64,000 bases of DNA, from contig NZ_JABANE010000006.1 of the NCBI RefSeq assembly GCF_012844305.1, forward strand, positions 81,887 through 145,886. Reading direction: 5' to 3'. The stretch's first letter is position 1, and every line of letters starts with the position of its first letter. This document shows positions 34,550 through 45,103 of the stretch, piece by piece. The notes beneath the pieces are model-generated. The model saw only the letters and a program-made list of their open reading frames with translations, was not told the origin of the DNA and ran no database searches. This stretch comes from Flammeovirga aprica JL-4. Its GTDB lineage: Bacteria > Bacteroidota > Bacteroidia > Cytophagales > Flammeovirgaceae. Made by a program: the position numbers and the translations under genes.

Positions 34550-37500
34550 ATGTCGTTTAGAAAAAACAAAAAGATCAATAACGATTTCACTTCAGTAACA
34601 GTGAGTTTGGCCTCTCCAGAATCAATTTTGGAAAGCTCTCACGGTGAGGTGACTCAACCAGAAACCATCAACTACCGTACGTATAAGCCGGAAATGGGAG
34701 GTTTGTTCTGTGAGCGTATCTTCGGACCTGTAAAGGACTGGGAATGCCACTGTGGTAAATACAAACGTATCCGTTACAAAGGTATTATCTGTGACCGTTG
34801 TGGTGTTGAGGTAACAGAAAAGAAGGTGCGTCGTGAAAGAATGGGACACATCCAATTAGTTGTTCCTGTTGCTCACATCTGGTACTTCCGTTCGTTACCG
34901 AACAAGATTGGTTACCTATTAGGTTTACCAACGAAGAAACTTGATCAAATCATTTACTACGAGCGCTATGTAGTAATCCAAGCAGGTGTAAAAGAAGCCG
35001 ACGGCATCGCAAAGATGGACTTCCTTACAGAGGATGAATATCTTGACATCATGGATAAGCTACCAAGCGAAAACCGACAATTAGAAGACGATCATCCAGA
35101 CAAATTCATCGCTAAGATGGGTGCTGAGGCATTAGAAATGCTTTTAGCTCGTACTAAACTGGAAGATATGGCAGCGGCATTACGTGACCAAGCGAACAAC
35201 GATACTTCGCAGCAACGTAAAGCAGAAGCATTGAAACGTCTTCGTGTAGTGGAAGCATTCCGTGATGCGAAAACTAGAATTGAAAACCGCCCTGAATGGA
35301 TGGTAATCCGTATGGTTCCTGTAATTCCACCAGAATTACGTCCATTGGTTCCTCTAGATGGTGGCCGTTTTGCAACGTCAGACTTGAACGACTTGTACAG
35401 AAGAGTAATCATCCGTAACAACCGTCTGAAGCGTCTGATCGATATTAAAGCACCAGAAGTTATCTTACGTAACGAGAAGCGTATGCTTCAAGAAGCAGTT
35501 GATTCATTATTTGACAACTCACGTAAAGTTAATGCAGTGCGTTCTGATGGTAACCGTCCATTGAAATCACTTTCAGATATGTTGAAAGGTAAGCAAGGTC
35601 GTTTCCGTCAAAACTTATTAGGTAAGCGTGTGGACTACTCAGGTCGTTCTGTAATTGTAGTAGGTCCAGAGCTTAAATTACACGAGTGTGGTCTTCCTAA
35701 GAATATGGCAGCTGAATTATTCAAGCCGTTCATTATTCGTAAGTTGATCGAGCGTGGTATCGTGAAAACGGTAAAATCAGCGAAGAAAATCGTTGACCGT
35801 AAAGATCCAGTAGTTTGGGATATCCTTGAAAACGTATTGAAAGGTCATCCAGTACTACTAAACCGTGCCCCTACACTTCACAGATTGGGTATTCAAGCTT
35901 TCCAACCGAAATTAATCGAAGGTAAAGCGATCCAATTACACCCATTAGTAACAACAGCCTTCAACGCCGATTTCGATGGTGACCAGATGGCCGTTCACGT
36001 TCCTCTTGGACATGAAGCTGTATTAGAGGCATCTCTATTGATGTTAGCATCGCATAACATCCTAAACCCTGCAAATGGTAAACCTATCGCCGTACCTTCT
36101 CAGGATATGGTATTAGGTCTATATTATATGACAAAAGGACGTCGTACTACTGACACGGAAATCGTGAAAGGTGAAGGTATGACATTCTACTCGTCAGAAG
36201 AAGTGATCATTGCATTGAACGAAGGAGCAATCTCTCGTCACGCATGGATCTTCGTAAAAGGAAAAGAATTGAATGATGAGACTGGTGAGCTTGAGGAGAA
36301 ATTCATCGAGACAGTAGCTGGTCGTGTATTATTCAACCAACACGTTCCTGAAGAAGTAGGTTTCGTAAACGAACTACTTTCTAAGAAAGCATTACAGGTG
36401 ATTATCGCGAAAGTGGTAGACATCGTAGGTATGGCTCGTGCTGCTCAGTTCTTGGATGATATCAAACACGAAGGTTTCCAGATGGCCTATAAAGGTGGTC
36501 TTTCATTCGGTTTGGATGAAATTATTATCCCTAAAGAAAAAGCAGAATTAATTGAAGATGCGAAAGGTGAAGTAGATATCATCCGTAACAACTTCATGAT
36601 GGGTCTTATCACTGATAACGAACGTTATAACCAAGTGATTGACGTTTGGACGAAGACAAACAACATGTTGACGTCTACTGTAATGACGCAAATGGAAGAG
36701 GATAACCAAGGTTTCAACTCTATCTATATGATGATGCACTCAGGAGCCCGTGGTTCGAGAGAGCAGATTCGTCAGTTAGGTGGTATGAGGGGTCTAATGG
36801 CCAAGCCTCAGAAAAACTTAGGTGGTGCTTCAGGTGCGAACATTATTGAAAACCCAATTCTTTCAAACTTTAAAGAAGGTTTGGACGTATTGGAATACTT
36901 TATCTCAACTCACGGTGCTCGTAAAGGTCTAGCCGATACAGCCTTGAAAACTGCCGATGCGGGTTACCTAACTCGTCGTTTGGTAGACGTTGCTCAAGAC
37001 GTGGTTGTTACTGAAGTAGACTGTGGTACTTTACGAGGTCTTACAGTAACTCCATTGAAAGAGAACGATGAGATCAAAGAAGCTTTATCAGACAGAATCG
37101 AAGGACGTACTTCATTGAACGATGTAGAACATCCTGAAACTGGCGAAATCATTGTTCCTGCAACTGGATCTATTACTCCAGAAATTGCTCAGGAAATTGA
37201 AGAAGCAGGTATCGAGGAAGTTGAAGTAAGATCAGTATTAACTTGTGAAACTCGTAAGGGTGTTTGTGAGAAATGTTACGGTAAAAACTTGGCAACAGGT
37301 GGCGTAGCAGGAAAAGGTGAATCAGTAGGTGTAATTGCTGCACAATCAATTGGTGAGCCAGGTACTCAGCTTACACTACGTACATTCCACGTCGGTGGTG
37401 TGGCATCCCACATTGCAACTGATGCTTCATTGAAAGCGAAGAAAGGTGGTAAAGTAGAATTCATTGAAATGAAGTCAGTGAAGAGTACTGACCCTCAAGG

Positions 37501-38851
37501 CGACGCTAAAGATGTAGTAATGGCTCGTACAGCCGAACTAAATATCTTAGACGATGAAGGTAAAGTATTATTCAATGCTCATATTCAATACGGTTCATAC
37601 CTAAGTGTAAAAGAAGGTGATATGGTTGAAGAAGGTGACGTGATTTGTTCATGGGATCCATTCAACGCCGTAATCCTTGCTCAATACAACGGTGTAACTG
37701 AATTCGAATCAATCGAAAGAGATATTACTTACCGCGTAGAAACGGATGAAATGACGGGCTACGAAGAGAAAGTAATTATCGATACTAAGGATAAAACTAA
37801 AAACCCAATCATCCATATTGCGGGTGATAACGGTGAGACAGTGGCATCCAACTTACCAACAGATGCTCGTTTAACTGTTGAAGATGGTCAAAAAGTGAAG
37901 GCAGGTGATATTCTAGTGAAGATCCCTCGTTCTGCTGGTAAATCACGAGATATTACCGGTGGTCTTCCTCGTGTAACGGAATTATTCGAAGCACGTAACC
38001 CATCATCTCCAGCTGTAGTATCTGAAATTGATGGTATTGTGACTTATGGTGCAGTAAAACGTGCTAACCGTGAGTTATTCGTTGAGTCTCGTGACGGTGT
38101 AAAACGTCGTTACATGGTGAACTTATCGAAGCACATCCTAGTTCAGGAGAATGACTATGTGAGAGCGGGTATGCCACTTTCAGATGGTGCAATCACTCCT
38201 GCAGATATCTTGAAAATTAAAGGACCAACTGCTGTACAAGAGTACTTGGTAAATGAAATTCAAGATGTATACCGTCTACAAGGTGTAAAAATTAACGATA
38301 AGCACATTGAGGTAATTGTACGTCAAATGATGCAAAAAGTCGTTATCGAAGATAATGGTGATACAACATTCTTGCCTGGTCAAGTAGTTGAGAAATTCAC
38401 ATTCCGTGAAGAAAACGATAAAGTGCTTAGCATGAAGATCGTTACGGATGCAGGTGACTCAGCGAGATTCAAGGCGGGTGCGTTAATCTCATTCCGTGAG
38501 ATGCGTGATGAAAACTCATCATTGAAACGTAGAGACATGAAAGAAATGAAGGTTCGTGATGCACAGCCAGCAATTTCAAGACCTACGCTTCAAGGTATCA
38601 CTCAAGCGTCATTGGATACGAAATCGTTTATTTCAGCAGCCTCTTTCCAAGAGACAACTAAAGTATTAAGTGAAGCTTCTATTAGAGGTAAGCGTGATGA
38701 ACTAGTTGGATTGAAAGAAAACGTTATCGTGGGCCACTTGATTCCTGCGGGTACAGGTCTTCGTGACTATGAAACACTTCGTGTGGGCTCTAAAGAAGAG
38801 TATGAAGCACTAATTGATTCTAGAGAAAGACACCTGACTACAGGATTCTAA
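34550..38851 (+). CDS. rpoC: RNA polymerase subunit beta'
   Basis: The protein has 1433 residues from the ATG at 34550 ([13 protein letters not shown]), which is preferred to a TTG at 34520. The N-terminal zinc site [20 protein letters not shown] is present. The bridge and catalytic region carries [12 protein letters not shown] with the three Asp ligands of the active-site magnesium. The second zinc site, [11 protein letters not shown], lies near residue 900, and the trigger loop and C-terminal clamp follow. Length and motif order are normal. It is essential for transcription. The unusual point is context: rpoB normally lies directly upstream, but here a regulator gene and 320 non-coding bases do. 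A strong terminator follows immediately. Confidence 0.98.
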   Translation: MSFRKNKKINNDFTSVTVSLASPESILESSHGEVTQPETINYRTYKPEMGGLFCERIFGPVKDWECHCGKYKRIRYKGIICDRCGVEVTEKKVRRERMGHIQLVVPVAHIWYFRSLPNKIGYLLGLPTKKLDQIIYYERYVVIQAGVKEADGIAKMDFLTEDEYLDIMDKLPSENRQLEDDHPDKFIAKMGAEALEMLLARTKLEDMAAALRDQANNDTSQQRKAEALKRLRVVEAFRDAKTRIENRPEWMVIRMVPVIPPELRPLVPLDGGRFATSDLNDLYRRVIIRNNRLKRLIDIKAPEVILRNEKRMLQEAVDSLFDNSRKVNAVRSDGNRPLKSLSDMLKGKQGRFRQNLLGKRVDYSGRSVIVVGPELKLHECGLPKNMAAELFKPFIIRKLIERGIVKTVKSAKKIVDRKDPVVWDILENVLKGHPVLLNRAPTLHRLGIQAFQPKLIEGKAIQLHPLVTTAFNADFDGDQMAVHVPLGHEAVLEASLLMLASHNILNPANGKPIAVPSQDMVLGLYYMTKGRRTTDTEIVKGEGMTFYSSEEVIIALNEGAISRHAWIFVKGKELNDETGELEEKFIETVAGRVLFNQHVPEEVGFVNELLSKKALQVIIAKVVDIVGMARAAQFLDDIKHEGFQMAYKGGLSFGLDEIIIPKEKAELIEDAKGEVDIIRNNFMMGLITDNERYNQVIDVWTKTNNMLTSTVMTQMEEDNQGFNSIYMMMHSGARGSREQIRQLGGMRGLMAKPQKNLGGASGANIIENPILSNFKEGLDVLEYFISTHGARKGLADTALKTADAGYLTRRLVDVAQDVVVTEVDCGTLRGLTVTPLKENDEIKEALSDRIEGRTSLNDVEHPETGEIIVPATGSITPEIAQEIEEAGIEEVEVRSVLTCETRKGVCEKCYGKNLATGGVAGKGESVGVIAAQSIGEPGTQLTLRTFHVGGVASHIATDASLKAKKGGKVEFIEMKSVKSTDPQGDAKDVVMARTAELNILDDEGKVLFNAHIQYGSYLSVKEGDMVEEGDVICSWDPFNAVILAQYNGVTEFESIERDITYRVETDEMTGYEEKVIIDTKDKTKNPIIHIAGDNGETVASNLPTDARLTVEDGQKVKAGDILVKIPRSAGKSRDITGGLPRVTELFEARNPSSPAVVSEIDGIVTYGAVKRANRELFVESRDGVKRRYMVNLSKHILVQENDYVRAGMPLSDGAITPADILKIKGPTAVQEYLVNEIQDVYRLQGVKINDKHIEVIVRQMMQKVVIEDNGDTTFLPGQVVEKFTFREENDKVLSMKIVTDAGDSARFKAGALISFREMRDENSSLKRRDMKEMKVRDAQPAISRPTLQGITQASLDTKSFISAASFQETTKVLSEASIRGKRDELVGLKENVIVGHLIPAGTGLRDYETLRVGSKEEYEALIDSRERHLTTGF

Positions 38852-38873
38852 AAATTTGCAAGCGGTTTAATAG

Positions 38874-38906
38874 AGCCCTTCATCGCAAGATGAGGGGCTT
38901 TTTTTG
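38874..38906 (+). terminator. Terminator of rpoC
   Basis: An 11-bp stem (AGCCCTTCATC with GATGAGGGGCT, one G-T pair) carries a GCAA tetraloop and is followed by seven T. Confidence 0.95.
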
Positions 38907-39442
38907 TACTCTTTTTGGAGTGAGAAAGTTTGGATTTCGTATTTAAAAAGGCCCTTTTTTGAATGATTTAGCTATTTTTTTACAAATGAGTAAATATTTT
39001 TTCAATTTTCTTTCTATCAGCACTTTAGCTTCGATTAAAACATAAAATTGTACTTTTCTAATACTGATTTGTAACTGTTTAATTCACGTTTAATTTTATA
39101 CCCATCTTCGATCTGAAAGAGATAGAAGTTAATTAACAATTGTTTTGTGTTATTTTAAACTTCGTGTTATATATCTGTATAGTTTATAACTGAATGCTTC
39201 CTTCTTGAATTTGCACTTTATCATGGTAAATAAAAGTGAATAAAAATAAGTGTATTTTTGAAACTTTTTTAATACAACCAAAGGATGATTATTGTTATTA
39301 TAAAAAAACGATATTTTTATTGTATATTTGCTAAAACGTTCAGCTTAAAGTTGAATGTTTTATTAACAAACTAACTAACAAATGATAGGATAAGGTTATC
39401 CTATTGAATACGGAATATATTACTATTTAAAATCGCATAGGT
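38907..39442 (+). promoter_or_regulatory. Non-coding region upstream of the transhydrogenase operon
   Basis: There is no gene in these 536 bp. TATATTTG at 39323-39330 fits the -7 box of Bacteroidota promoters, although no good -33 TTTG is at the usual distance. Just downstream, AACGTTCA pairs with TGAATGTT (39337-39361, one G-T pair) and would form a hairpin at the start of the pnt leader. The remainder is AT-rich without visible structure. Confidence 0.4.
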
Positions 39443-40597
39443 ATGCTATTTGGAATTTTAAAAGAACAAGATCAACGTGTGTCCGTTACTCCAGAATTAG
39501 CGAAGAAATTCATTTCTGAGGGGCATGAAGTTATTTACGAAAAAGGTGCTGGCGAAAGTGCTTTTATTAGCGACGAACTATACGAAGGTATCGGAGCAAA
39601 GTCAAAAAGTAGAGAAGAGGTATTAAGCTCATCTAATGTATTAATTACTTTAGATCCATTAAGCAAGGAAGATGTTGCGAAATTGGCTGAGGGAACTTTC
39701 TTATTCTCCTCTTTCCAACCTTTCCAAGACGCTTCAATCTGTGAAGTGTATGCTACAAAAGGGATCTCAGCTTTTAGCTTTGACATGATTCCAAGAACTA
39801 CAATTGCTCAGTCAATGGACATTCTATCGTCTATGGCTTCAATCTCAGGTTATAAAGCAGTATTGAAAGCAACTGACTATTTGCCACGTTATATGCCAAT
39901 GTTATCTACGGCGGCTGGTACAGTACCTCCATCTAAGGTGTTAGTAATGGGTGCAGGTGTAGCAGGGCTTCAAGCTATTGCAACAGCAAAACGTTTAGGT
40001 GCTCAAGTGGAAGCATTTGATACACGTGCCGCTGCAAAAGAAGAGGTAATGTCGTTAGGTGCTAAGTTTGTAGAAGTAGAAGGTGCTACTGATGACACAA
40101 ACGCTGGTGGTTATGCTGTGGAGCAAACTGAAGAGTACAAGAAAAGACAGGCAGAGTTGATCGCTCAGAAAGTTGAAAAAGCAGACGTAGTAATTACAAC
40201 TGCACAACTAAGAGGTAGACCAGCTCCAACACTTGTGACTGAAGAGGCTGTGAAGACAATGAAAGCAGGTTCTGTAATCGTTGACTTAGCATCATCAACA
40301 GGTGGTAACTGTGCTTTGACTAAAGATAAAGAAGTTGTAAGAGAGCACGGTGTGACAATCATCGGTAATTCTAATTTAGCTGCGGATATTAGTGAGCAAG
40401 CTTCTGTTTTATACAGTAAGAACATTCAGAACTACATGAAATTGTTCTTAACAAAAGAAGGTTTTGATTTCGACTTCAACGATGAGATCATTCTTCAAAG
40501 CTGTATCGTTTACAATGGAGACGTTATCTATGGAAACGAAGAAAAGCAAAAGCAATTAGTTCCTCCTGCGAAAGTAGAGGAAAGCGTAGAAGCGTAA
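39443..40597 (+). CDS. pntAA: NAD(P) transhydrogenase subunit alpha, part 1 (NAD-binding domain I)
   Basis: The 384-residue soluble domain I of proton-translocating transhydrogenase has the alanine-dehydrogenase-like fold. It has the catalytic start LKEQDQRVSVTPE, the nucleotide loop VMGAGVAGLQAIATAKRLGAQVEAFDTR and the VVDL-type VIVDLASSTGGNC. It binds NADH and passes hydride to NADP bound by the beta subunit. The split into a short alpha-1, a tiny alpha-2 and a beta subunit is the Rhodospirillum-type three-gene layout, unlike the two-gene E. coli form. It is the first gene of the operon, followed after 32 bp by alpha-2. Confidence 0.95.
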   Translation: MLFGILKEQDQRVSVTPELAKKFISEGHEVIYEKGAGESAFISDELYEGIGAKSKSREEVLSSSNVLITLDPLSKEDVAKLAEGTFLFSSFQPFQDASICEVYATKGISAFSFDMIPRTTIAQSMDILSSMASISGYKAVLKATDYLPRYMPMLSTAAGTVPPSKVLVMGAGVAGLQAIATAKRLGAQVEAFDTRAAAKEEVMSLGAKFVEVEGATDDTNAGGYAVEQTEEYKKRQAELIAQKVEKADVVITTAQLRGRPAPTLVTEEAVKTMKAGSVIVDLASSTGGNCALTKDKEVVREHGVTIIGNSNLAADISEQASVLYSKNIQNYMKLFLTKEGFDFDFNDEIILQSCIVYNGDVIYGNEEKQKQLVPPAKVEESVEA

Positions 40598-40629
40598 GCT
40601 AAACTAACAACAAACAAGTCGATACTAAT

Positions 40630-40950
40630 ATGGAACAAATTATAAATTTCTTAGACGATAACACTTTAGCCATGTTATCGTTACTAGTACTTTCTTCATT
40701 TTTAGGAATGGAGATTATCGGAAAAGTACCAACAGTTTTACATACTCCTCTTATGTCAGGAGCTAACGCAATCTCAGGTGTCGTAGTAATCGGTGCGATT
40801 ATTCTAATCAGAAGAGCTGATGCTACAGATTACTTAACATTAGTGCTTGGTTTTATCGGTATTGCCCTCGCAATGATCAACGTTGTAGGTGGTTTTGCTG
40901 TAACCAACAGAATGTTAGATATGTTCAAGAAAAAAGAACGTAAAAATTAA
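40630..40950 (+). CDS. pntAB: NAD(P) transhydrogenase subunit alpha, part 2 (membrane)
   Basis: The 106-residue protein has four hydrophobic helices, with the family sequences FLGMEIIGKVPTVLHTPLMSGANAISGVVVIGAI and TLVLGFIGIALAMINVVGGFAVTNRML. This is the alpha-2 subunit carrying part of the proton-translocating membrane domain II. The spacing to neighbours (32 and 34 bp) and the order alpha-1, alpha-2, beta show one operon. The length is typical for the separate alpha-2 form. Confidence 0.95.
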   Translation: MEQIINFLDDNTLAMLSLLVLSSFLGMEIIGKVPTVLHTPLMSGANAISGVVVIGAIILIRRADATDYLTLVLGFIGIALAMINVVGGFAVTNRMLDMFKKKERKN

Positions 40951-40984
40951 TTACTTATTCACCTGAAATTAGATTCGTAAACAA

Positions 40985-42373
40985 ATGGATTACTCGAATA
41001 TAATCGACTTACTATACTTAGTAAGTATCATCGTATTTATTATTGGTTTAAAAGGTCTTTCGCATCCAGAATCTGCTCGTAAGGGTAACCAAGTAGCAGC
41101 TTTGGGTATGGGTATGGCCATCGTTATATCATTATTTGCTCCTGAAACAGGAGATAACAACTACTTATGGATCATTGGTGCAATGCTAGTAGGTGGTGGT
41201 ATTGGTTTAACTTCTGCAAAGAAAGTAGCCATGACAAAAATGCCAGAGATGGTATCTTTATTCAACGGTTTAGGTGGTGCTTGTGCCATGTTGATCGGTA
41301 TTGCTGAATTTGGAAACCTTCCTGCAGGAACTGACATGATGAGTGGTGCTGTTTTGACAAACATCTTCGCTATGTTCGTAGGTGCTGTATCATTAACAGG
41401 TTCGTTAGTAGCTTATGGTAAATTAAACGGTTCTTTAAGAGATAACTTTACTTTACCTGCTCCACAACTTATCAACATCACGTCGTTGATCGGTATCATT
41501 GCATTATCAGTAATGATCATGACGCAACCTGAGTTGAACATGGCATTAGTATATGCTTTACTTGGTTTATCATTATTCTACGGTATCGCTTTTGTAACGC
41601 CAATTGGTGGTGGTGACATGCCTGTAGTAATCTCATTACTAAACTCAGTAACGGGTATCGGTGCAACTGGTGCAGGTTTGATCTACGGTAACAACATTAT
41701 GATCATCGGTGGTATCCTTGTAGGTGCTTCAGGTATCATCCTTACAGTAATGATGTGTGAGGCGATGAACAGATCGTTGATCAACGTATTAGTAGGTAAC
41801 TTAGGAGCATCTGGCGGTGGTTCTGGATCAGATCGTGAAGAGATCGTGAAAGAAGTAAACGTTTCAGATTTAGCTATCCAATTAAAATATGCTGACAAAG
41901 TGACTATCGTACCAGGTTATGGTTTAGCGGTAGCTCAAGCACAACACATTTGCCACGAGATCGAAAATGCTTTAGAGGACGAAGGTGTTGAAGTAAGATA
42001 TGCAATTCACCCAGTAGCAGGTCGTATGCCTGGTCACATGAACGTATTATTAGCAGAATCTGATGTGTCTTATGACAAATTATTAGAATTAGAGCCTGCT
42101 AACGATAGTTTCCCTTCTACTGACGTTGTACTTGTAATTGGTGCCAATGACGTAGTAAACCCATCTGCTAAAGATGATACTTCATCACCAATCTACGGTA
42201 TGCCAATCCTTGATGTTGAAATGGCGAAAAACGTTGTTGTATTCAAGCGTGGTATGAGTACAGGTTATGCAGGTGTGCAAAACCCATTATTCTTCGGTGA
42301 TAAAACGAAGATGTTATTCGGTGACGCGAAAGCTTCATTGGGTAAATTAAAAGACGAAATAGCTAACGCTTAA
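40985..42373 (+). CDS. pntB: NAD(P) transhydrogenase subunit beta
   Basis: The 462-residue beta subunit has about eight or nine membrane helices in the N-terminal 265 residues (domain II, proton channel). A soluble domain III follows that binds NADP(H): VTIVPGYGLAVAQAQ, HPVAGRMPGHMNVLLAE, VLVIGANDVVNP and VFKRGMSTGYAGVQNPLF are its known motifs. The complex uses proton motive force to reduce NADP with NADH, supplying NADPH for biosynthesis and oxidative defence. It is the last gene of the operon, and a terminator follows 27 bp downstream. Confidence 0.97.
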   Translation: MDYSNIIDLLYLVSIIVFIIGLKGLSHPESARKGNQVAALGMGMAIVISLFAPETGDNNYLWIIGAMLVGGGIGLTSAKKVAMTKMPEMVSLFNGLGGACAMLIGIAEFGNLPAGTDMMSGAVLTNIFAMFVGAVSLTGSLVAYGKLNGSLRDNFTLPAPQLINITSLIGIIALSVMIMTQPELNMALVYALLGLSLFYGIAFVTPIGGGDMPVVISLLNSVTGIGATGAGLIYGNNIMIIGGILVGASGIILTVMMCEAMNRSLINVLVGNLGASGGGSGSDREEIVKEVNVSDLAIQLKYADKVTIVPGYGLAVAQAQHICHEIENALEDEGVEVRYAIHPVAGRMPGHMNVLLAESDVSYDKLLELEPANDSFPSTDVVLVIGANDVVNPSAKDDTSSPIYGMPILDVEMAKNVVVFKRGMSTGYAGVQNPLFFGDKTKMLFGDAKASLGKLKDEIANA

Positions 42374-42399
42374 TTCCGAGCGATTTTTATATTAGTAAT

Positions 42400-42433
42400 A
42401 GCTCTATTGGGATTTTCTCAATAGAGCTTTTAT
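42400..42433 (+). terminator. Terminator of the pnt operon
   Basis: A perfect 10-bp stem (AGCTCTATTG with CAATAGAGCT) with a nine-base loop is followed by TTTATTTTT. The rest of the 237-bp gap to 42611 is empty. Confidence 0.9.
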
Positions 42434-42610
42434 TTTTCAATTGTTTACTTTTCACCTATGTTGTTGCACATTTAAAATTGGGATAAGTTGGATAACTATT
42501 TTCTAGCTTAATCAAGTCAGAATAGAAGAGCATAGCACTAACCGTGTGATGATATTCTAAACACCAATTAGACTGAAAATTAAAATCCAAAACTTCCAAT
42601 TTTAAATTGT

Positions 42611-44386
42611 TCAACGGCTTGTATTAAAATACAGATCGAAGGAAATGTTATCGGTCTTGACTAGTTCTTCAGTTTTAAATCCTGAAAATCGCTTAATATA
42701 AATTCTATAACTACCATTTTTCAAGCCTTTGTGATTAAAGTACCCATTTTCAAAAGCAGTATATGGAATATTAAAGGAATCCTGATTGATGGTTAGAATA
42801 CCAATGTCTTTTGTTTTATTCGTCAATTGAAATGAAACTGTAATATCAGAGTTGTTGAAGTGGTATGTCTTGATCTCACTATCATTTGATAGGCTCCCTA
42901 TACGCATGCTGATCGATGTAGAATATTGATAGCCTTTGATATCATACAGCAAATCATACCTTTCAACAAAATCAATAGGCGTGTAACTTTCTACACTTTC
43001 CTCCTTTGAATGAGCATAGTATTTCTTCAGCTTCATCTCCTCTAATATTGCTTCTTTCTTTTTCCACCTTGAATCTTCCTCTTTCACTATTTCATCAAGA
43101 TTTATATCCTTTAAAAGAGGTTGTAAAGTATTGTAGCCATGATGTTCTATAAGATAAACTACAATAGAGCGTATGTTCTCATAATCTTCATTTACTTTGA
43201 AATCACTTTTTACCCATTGTCCTTCGGTATTGATCCATTCATTTTTTTCTCCCAATTCATATAGTCTATTGTATTGACTTTTCTTACTGATATTAAATGC
43301 GGATAAAGGCCCAAAAGTAGAAGTGAAAGTAAGTACTGCGAGTGCAATTGGAATCACTTTTATATTATTTTGTCCTTTGATCAAAAAGTAGATGGCAACG
43401 AAGAAGAGCCAGGTGCCTATCATGATCAAATAATATCTGAATTCTGTAATTCCGTATTCAGAAATACGTCTGTAAATAGCAGAGCAAAAAAGTAAAATGA
43501 CAGGGAATAATGCATAATAAAAGCCTTTACTAAACAAGGAAATCCATTTCAATCCTTTATCATTCCGAATAGGATATATAATTAAAAGGGCACTGATACC
43601 CAAAAAGGAGAAACCAATAGATAAGTAAGAAACCCAACCCTTAGGCCAGTTTTGTGCTAAAATTATTTTAAAGCCATAAGTATAAAGTATGACTAAATAA
43701 ATGCAGACCAGTGGGAGTAAAATAAATTGTACAAGGTTTTTAAGTAAAAGGGGGTATTCTTTGTCTTCTGTAGATACATCAAAAGAATCTACTTTGCTAG
43801 TGAAAAATAAGGTATTGAGAAATGCGAAATTAAAGACGCTGAGTTTGAGGTAGGTGTTTTCTTTGATGTTGATATCAAATAAAACCTCTATTGCAAGCAA
43901 GGCCAAAGAGATACCAATATTGATAATCACACTATAAAATAAGCACTCAATAAAAGTGCTGATAATATTTTTTGCATTGAACCAGTAATTAAGATTGTTA
44001 CTTTCCCTAACACTGATTCCAATAAAGGGTAATAACAACGAAAATACAGTAAGGAGGGCACCTCTTGAAAAATGAATATAAGATAATTCATCAGGTAAGC
44101 TCATCACATAAAAACAGAGTAACAGCAACCCGGCAATTCTTATCGCATAAGCCTTCAGATTTGAAAGTTTTAATTTTTGGCTTAGGAAGGTAATAGCTAT
44201 AAATGTTGGGATGCCTATTTGAGTACCATGAAGCCCTCTTACCATCCAAATGTTTTTAGTATTGTCAGAATCTATAGTGAAAAATAAAAGGAATGTAAGC
44301 AGTATGGCAGATAAAATTGTAAAAGGAAAGGTCTTTATGCTCTTTAAAAAAGCGTTGAAGAGGTACTCTATTGAAGGTAATTTCAT
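42611..44386 (-). CDS. DUF4153 integral membrane protein
   Basis: The 591-residue protein has about eleven to twelve hydrophobic segments in the first 380 residues. A soluble C-terminal part of about 200 residues follows, with a beta-rich end (KTYHFNNSDITVSFQL). The N-terminal part fits the DUF4153 family, whose pattern is recognisable in LKAYAIRIAGLLLLCFYVMSLPDELS and LVQFILLPLVCIYLVILYTYGFKII. The function of the family is unknown. It is downstream of the initiator tRNA on the same strand, but a terminator lies between, so it is probably a separate unit. Confidence 0.82.
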   Translation of the reverse strand: MKLPSIEYLFNAFLKSIKTFPFTILSAILLTFLLFFTIDSDNTKNIWMVRGLHGTQIGIPTFIAITFLSQKLKLSNLKAYAIRIAGLLLLCFYVMSLPDELSYIHFSRGALLTVFSLLLPFIGISVRESNNLNYWFNAKNIISTFIECLFYSVIINIGISLALLAIEVLFDINIKENTYLKLSVFNFAFLNTLFFTSKVDSFDVSTEDKEYPLLLKNLVQFILLPLVCIYLVILYTYGFKIILAQNWPKGWVSYLSIGFSFLGISALLIIYPIRNDKGLKWISLFSKGFYYALFPVILLFCSAIYRRISEYGITEFRYYLIMIGTWLFFVAIYFLIKGQNNIKVIPIALAVLTFTSTFGPLSAFNISKKSQYNRLYELGEKNEWINTEGQWVKSDFKVNEDYENIRSIVVYLIEHHGYNTLQPLLKDINLDEIVKEEDSRWKKKEAILEEMKLKKYYAHSKEESVESYTPIDFVERYDLLYDIKGYQYSTSISMRIGSLSNDSEIKTYHFNNSDITVSFQLTNKTKDIGILTINQDSFNIPYTAFENGYFNHKGLKNGSYRIYIKRFSGFKTEELVKTDNISFDLYFNTSR

Positions 44387-44454
44387 TTTTAATGAGTTTA
44401 TATGAAGTTAGTCCTTGTAAGATAGTATTTTATTTAGATATTGGGGCTGTAAAT

Positions 44455-44487
44455 GAAAAAAGGTTACCTCAAAAATGAGATAACCTT
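44455..44487 (-). terminator. Terminator of the initiator tRNA gene
   Basis: AAGGTTATCTCA pairs with TGAGGTAACCTT on the minus strand (one mismatch) and is followed by TTTTTTC. It lies four bases after the tRNA CCA end. Confidence 0.9.
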
Positions 44488-44490
44488 ACT

Positions 44491-44566
<76 letters not shown>

Positions 44567-44587
44567 CTGTTTTTCTTAAATGCTGTG

Positions 44588-44595
44588 CAAAAGTA
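44588..44595 (-). promoter_or_regulatory. -7 promoter box of the initiator tRNA gene
   Basis: TACTTTTG on the minus strand fits TAnnTTTG and lies 21 bp before the tRNA 5' end. No clear -33 element was found at standard spacing. Confidence 0.45.
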
Positions 44596-44653
44596 GGGAA
44601 ATATTTTTAATAAAAAAATATTATTGCCAACTTTATTACAAATAAATGAAAAT

Positions 44654-45055
44654 ATGATGAATTTTAGATTAATAGAGTACTCTTTTTTGTCTATCTTTAT
44701 AGTGATAATAGCTTCTGCCTGTCAGAGTGTACAATCCAAAGAAAAATTTGATGATGAACTTCTGAATCATTGGTATCATTTATCAGAAGAAGATAGTCAA
44801 GATACGCTCGTTTTTGTACATCATCAAGAATTGAAGGCGGTTCGAGGTGGTAGAATTCACTTTGAATTGTTCAAAGATGAAACGATGACTTGGGGAGAAG
44901 CATTGAGCAATGACCAACCTGTTGTTATAAAGGGAAATTGGAAGTGTGATTCGAATAAAAATACATTAACTTTTACTTTAGATAATCTTACTAAACATTT
45001 TTTGATTATCTCTTTAAAAAATAATAAGTTAAAGCTTAAACAAATTAGCAGTTAA
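44654..45055 (+). CDS. Small lipoprotein of unknown function
   Basis: The protein has about 133 residues from the ATG at 44654 (MMNFRLIEYS). The frame also opens at a TTG at 44624, but the later ATG gives a proper lipoprotein signal ending ASAC. The mature part is predicted to be mostly beta-strand (VRGGRIHFELFKDETMTWGE, NTLTFTLDNLTKHFLIISLKNNKLKLKQI), like a small lipocalin-type barrel. That resemblance is visual and weak. It precedes the multiheme cytochrome gene by 48 bp on the same strand and might be cotranscribed. The function is unknown. Confidence 0.72.
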   Translation: MMNFRLIEYSFLSIFIVIIASACQSVQSKEKFDDELLNHWYHLSEEDSQDTLVFVHHQELKAVRGGRIHFELFKDETMTWGEALSNDQPVVIKGNWKCDSNKNTLTFTLDNLTKHFLIISLKNNKLKLKQISS

Positions 45056-45103
45056 TGCGTAAAGTAAAATAGGGATGATAATTACTTAGTTCTATCAAGA
45101 TTA

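Noticed and set aside
34622..36739. Antisense reading frames across rpoC
   Set aside because: These are shadows of the strongly coding rpoC strand and have no conserved motifs or start context.
39337..39361. Riboswitch in the pnt leader
   Set aside because: Only one imperfect 8-bp hairpin is present, with no conserved core or second fold. It is noted as a hairpin only.
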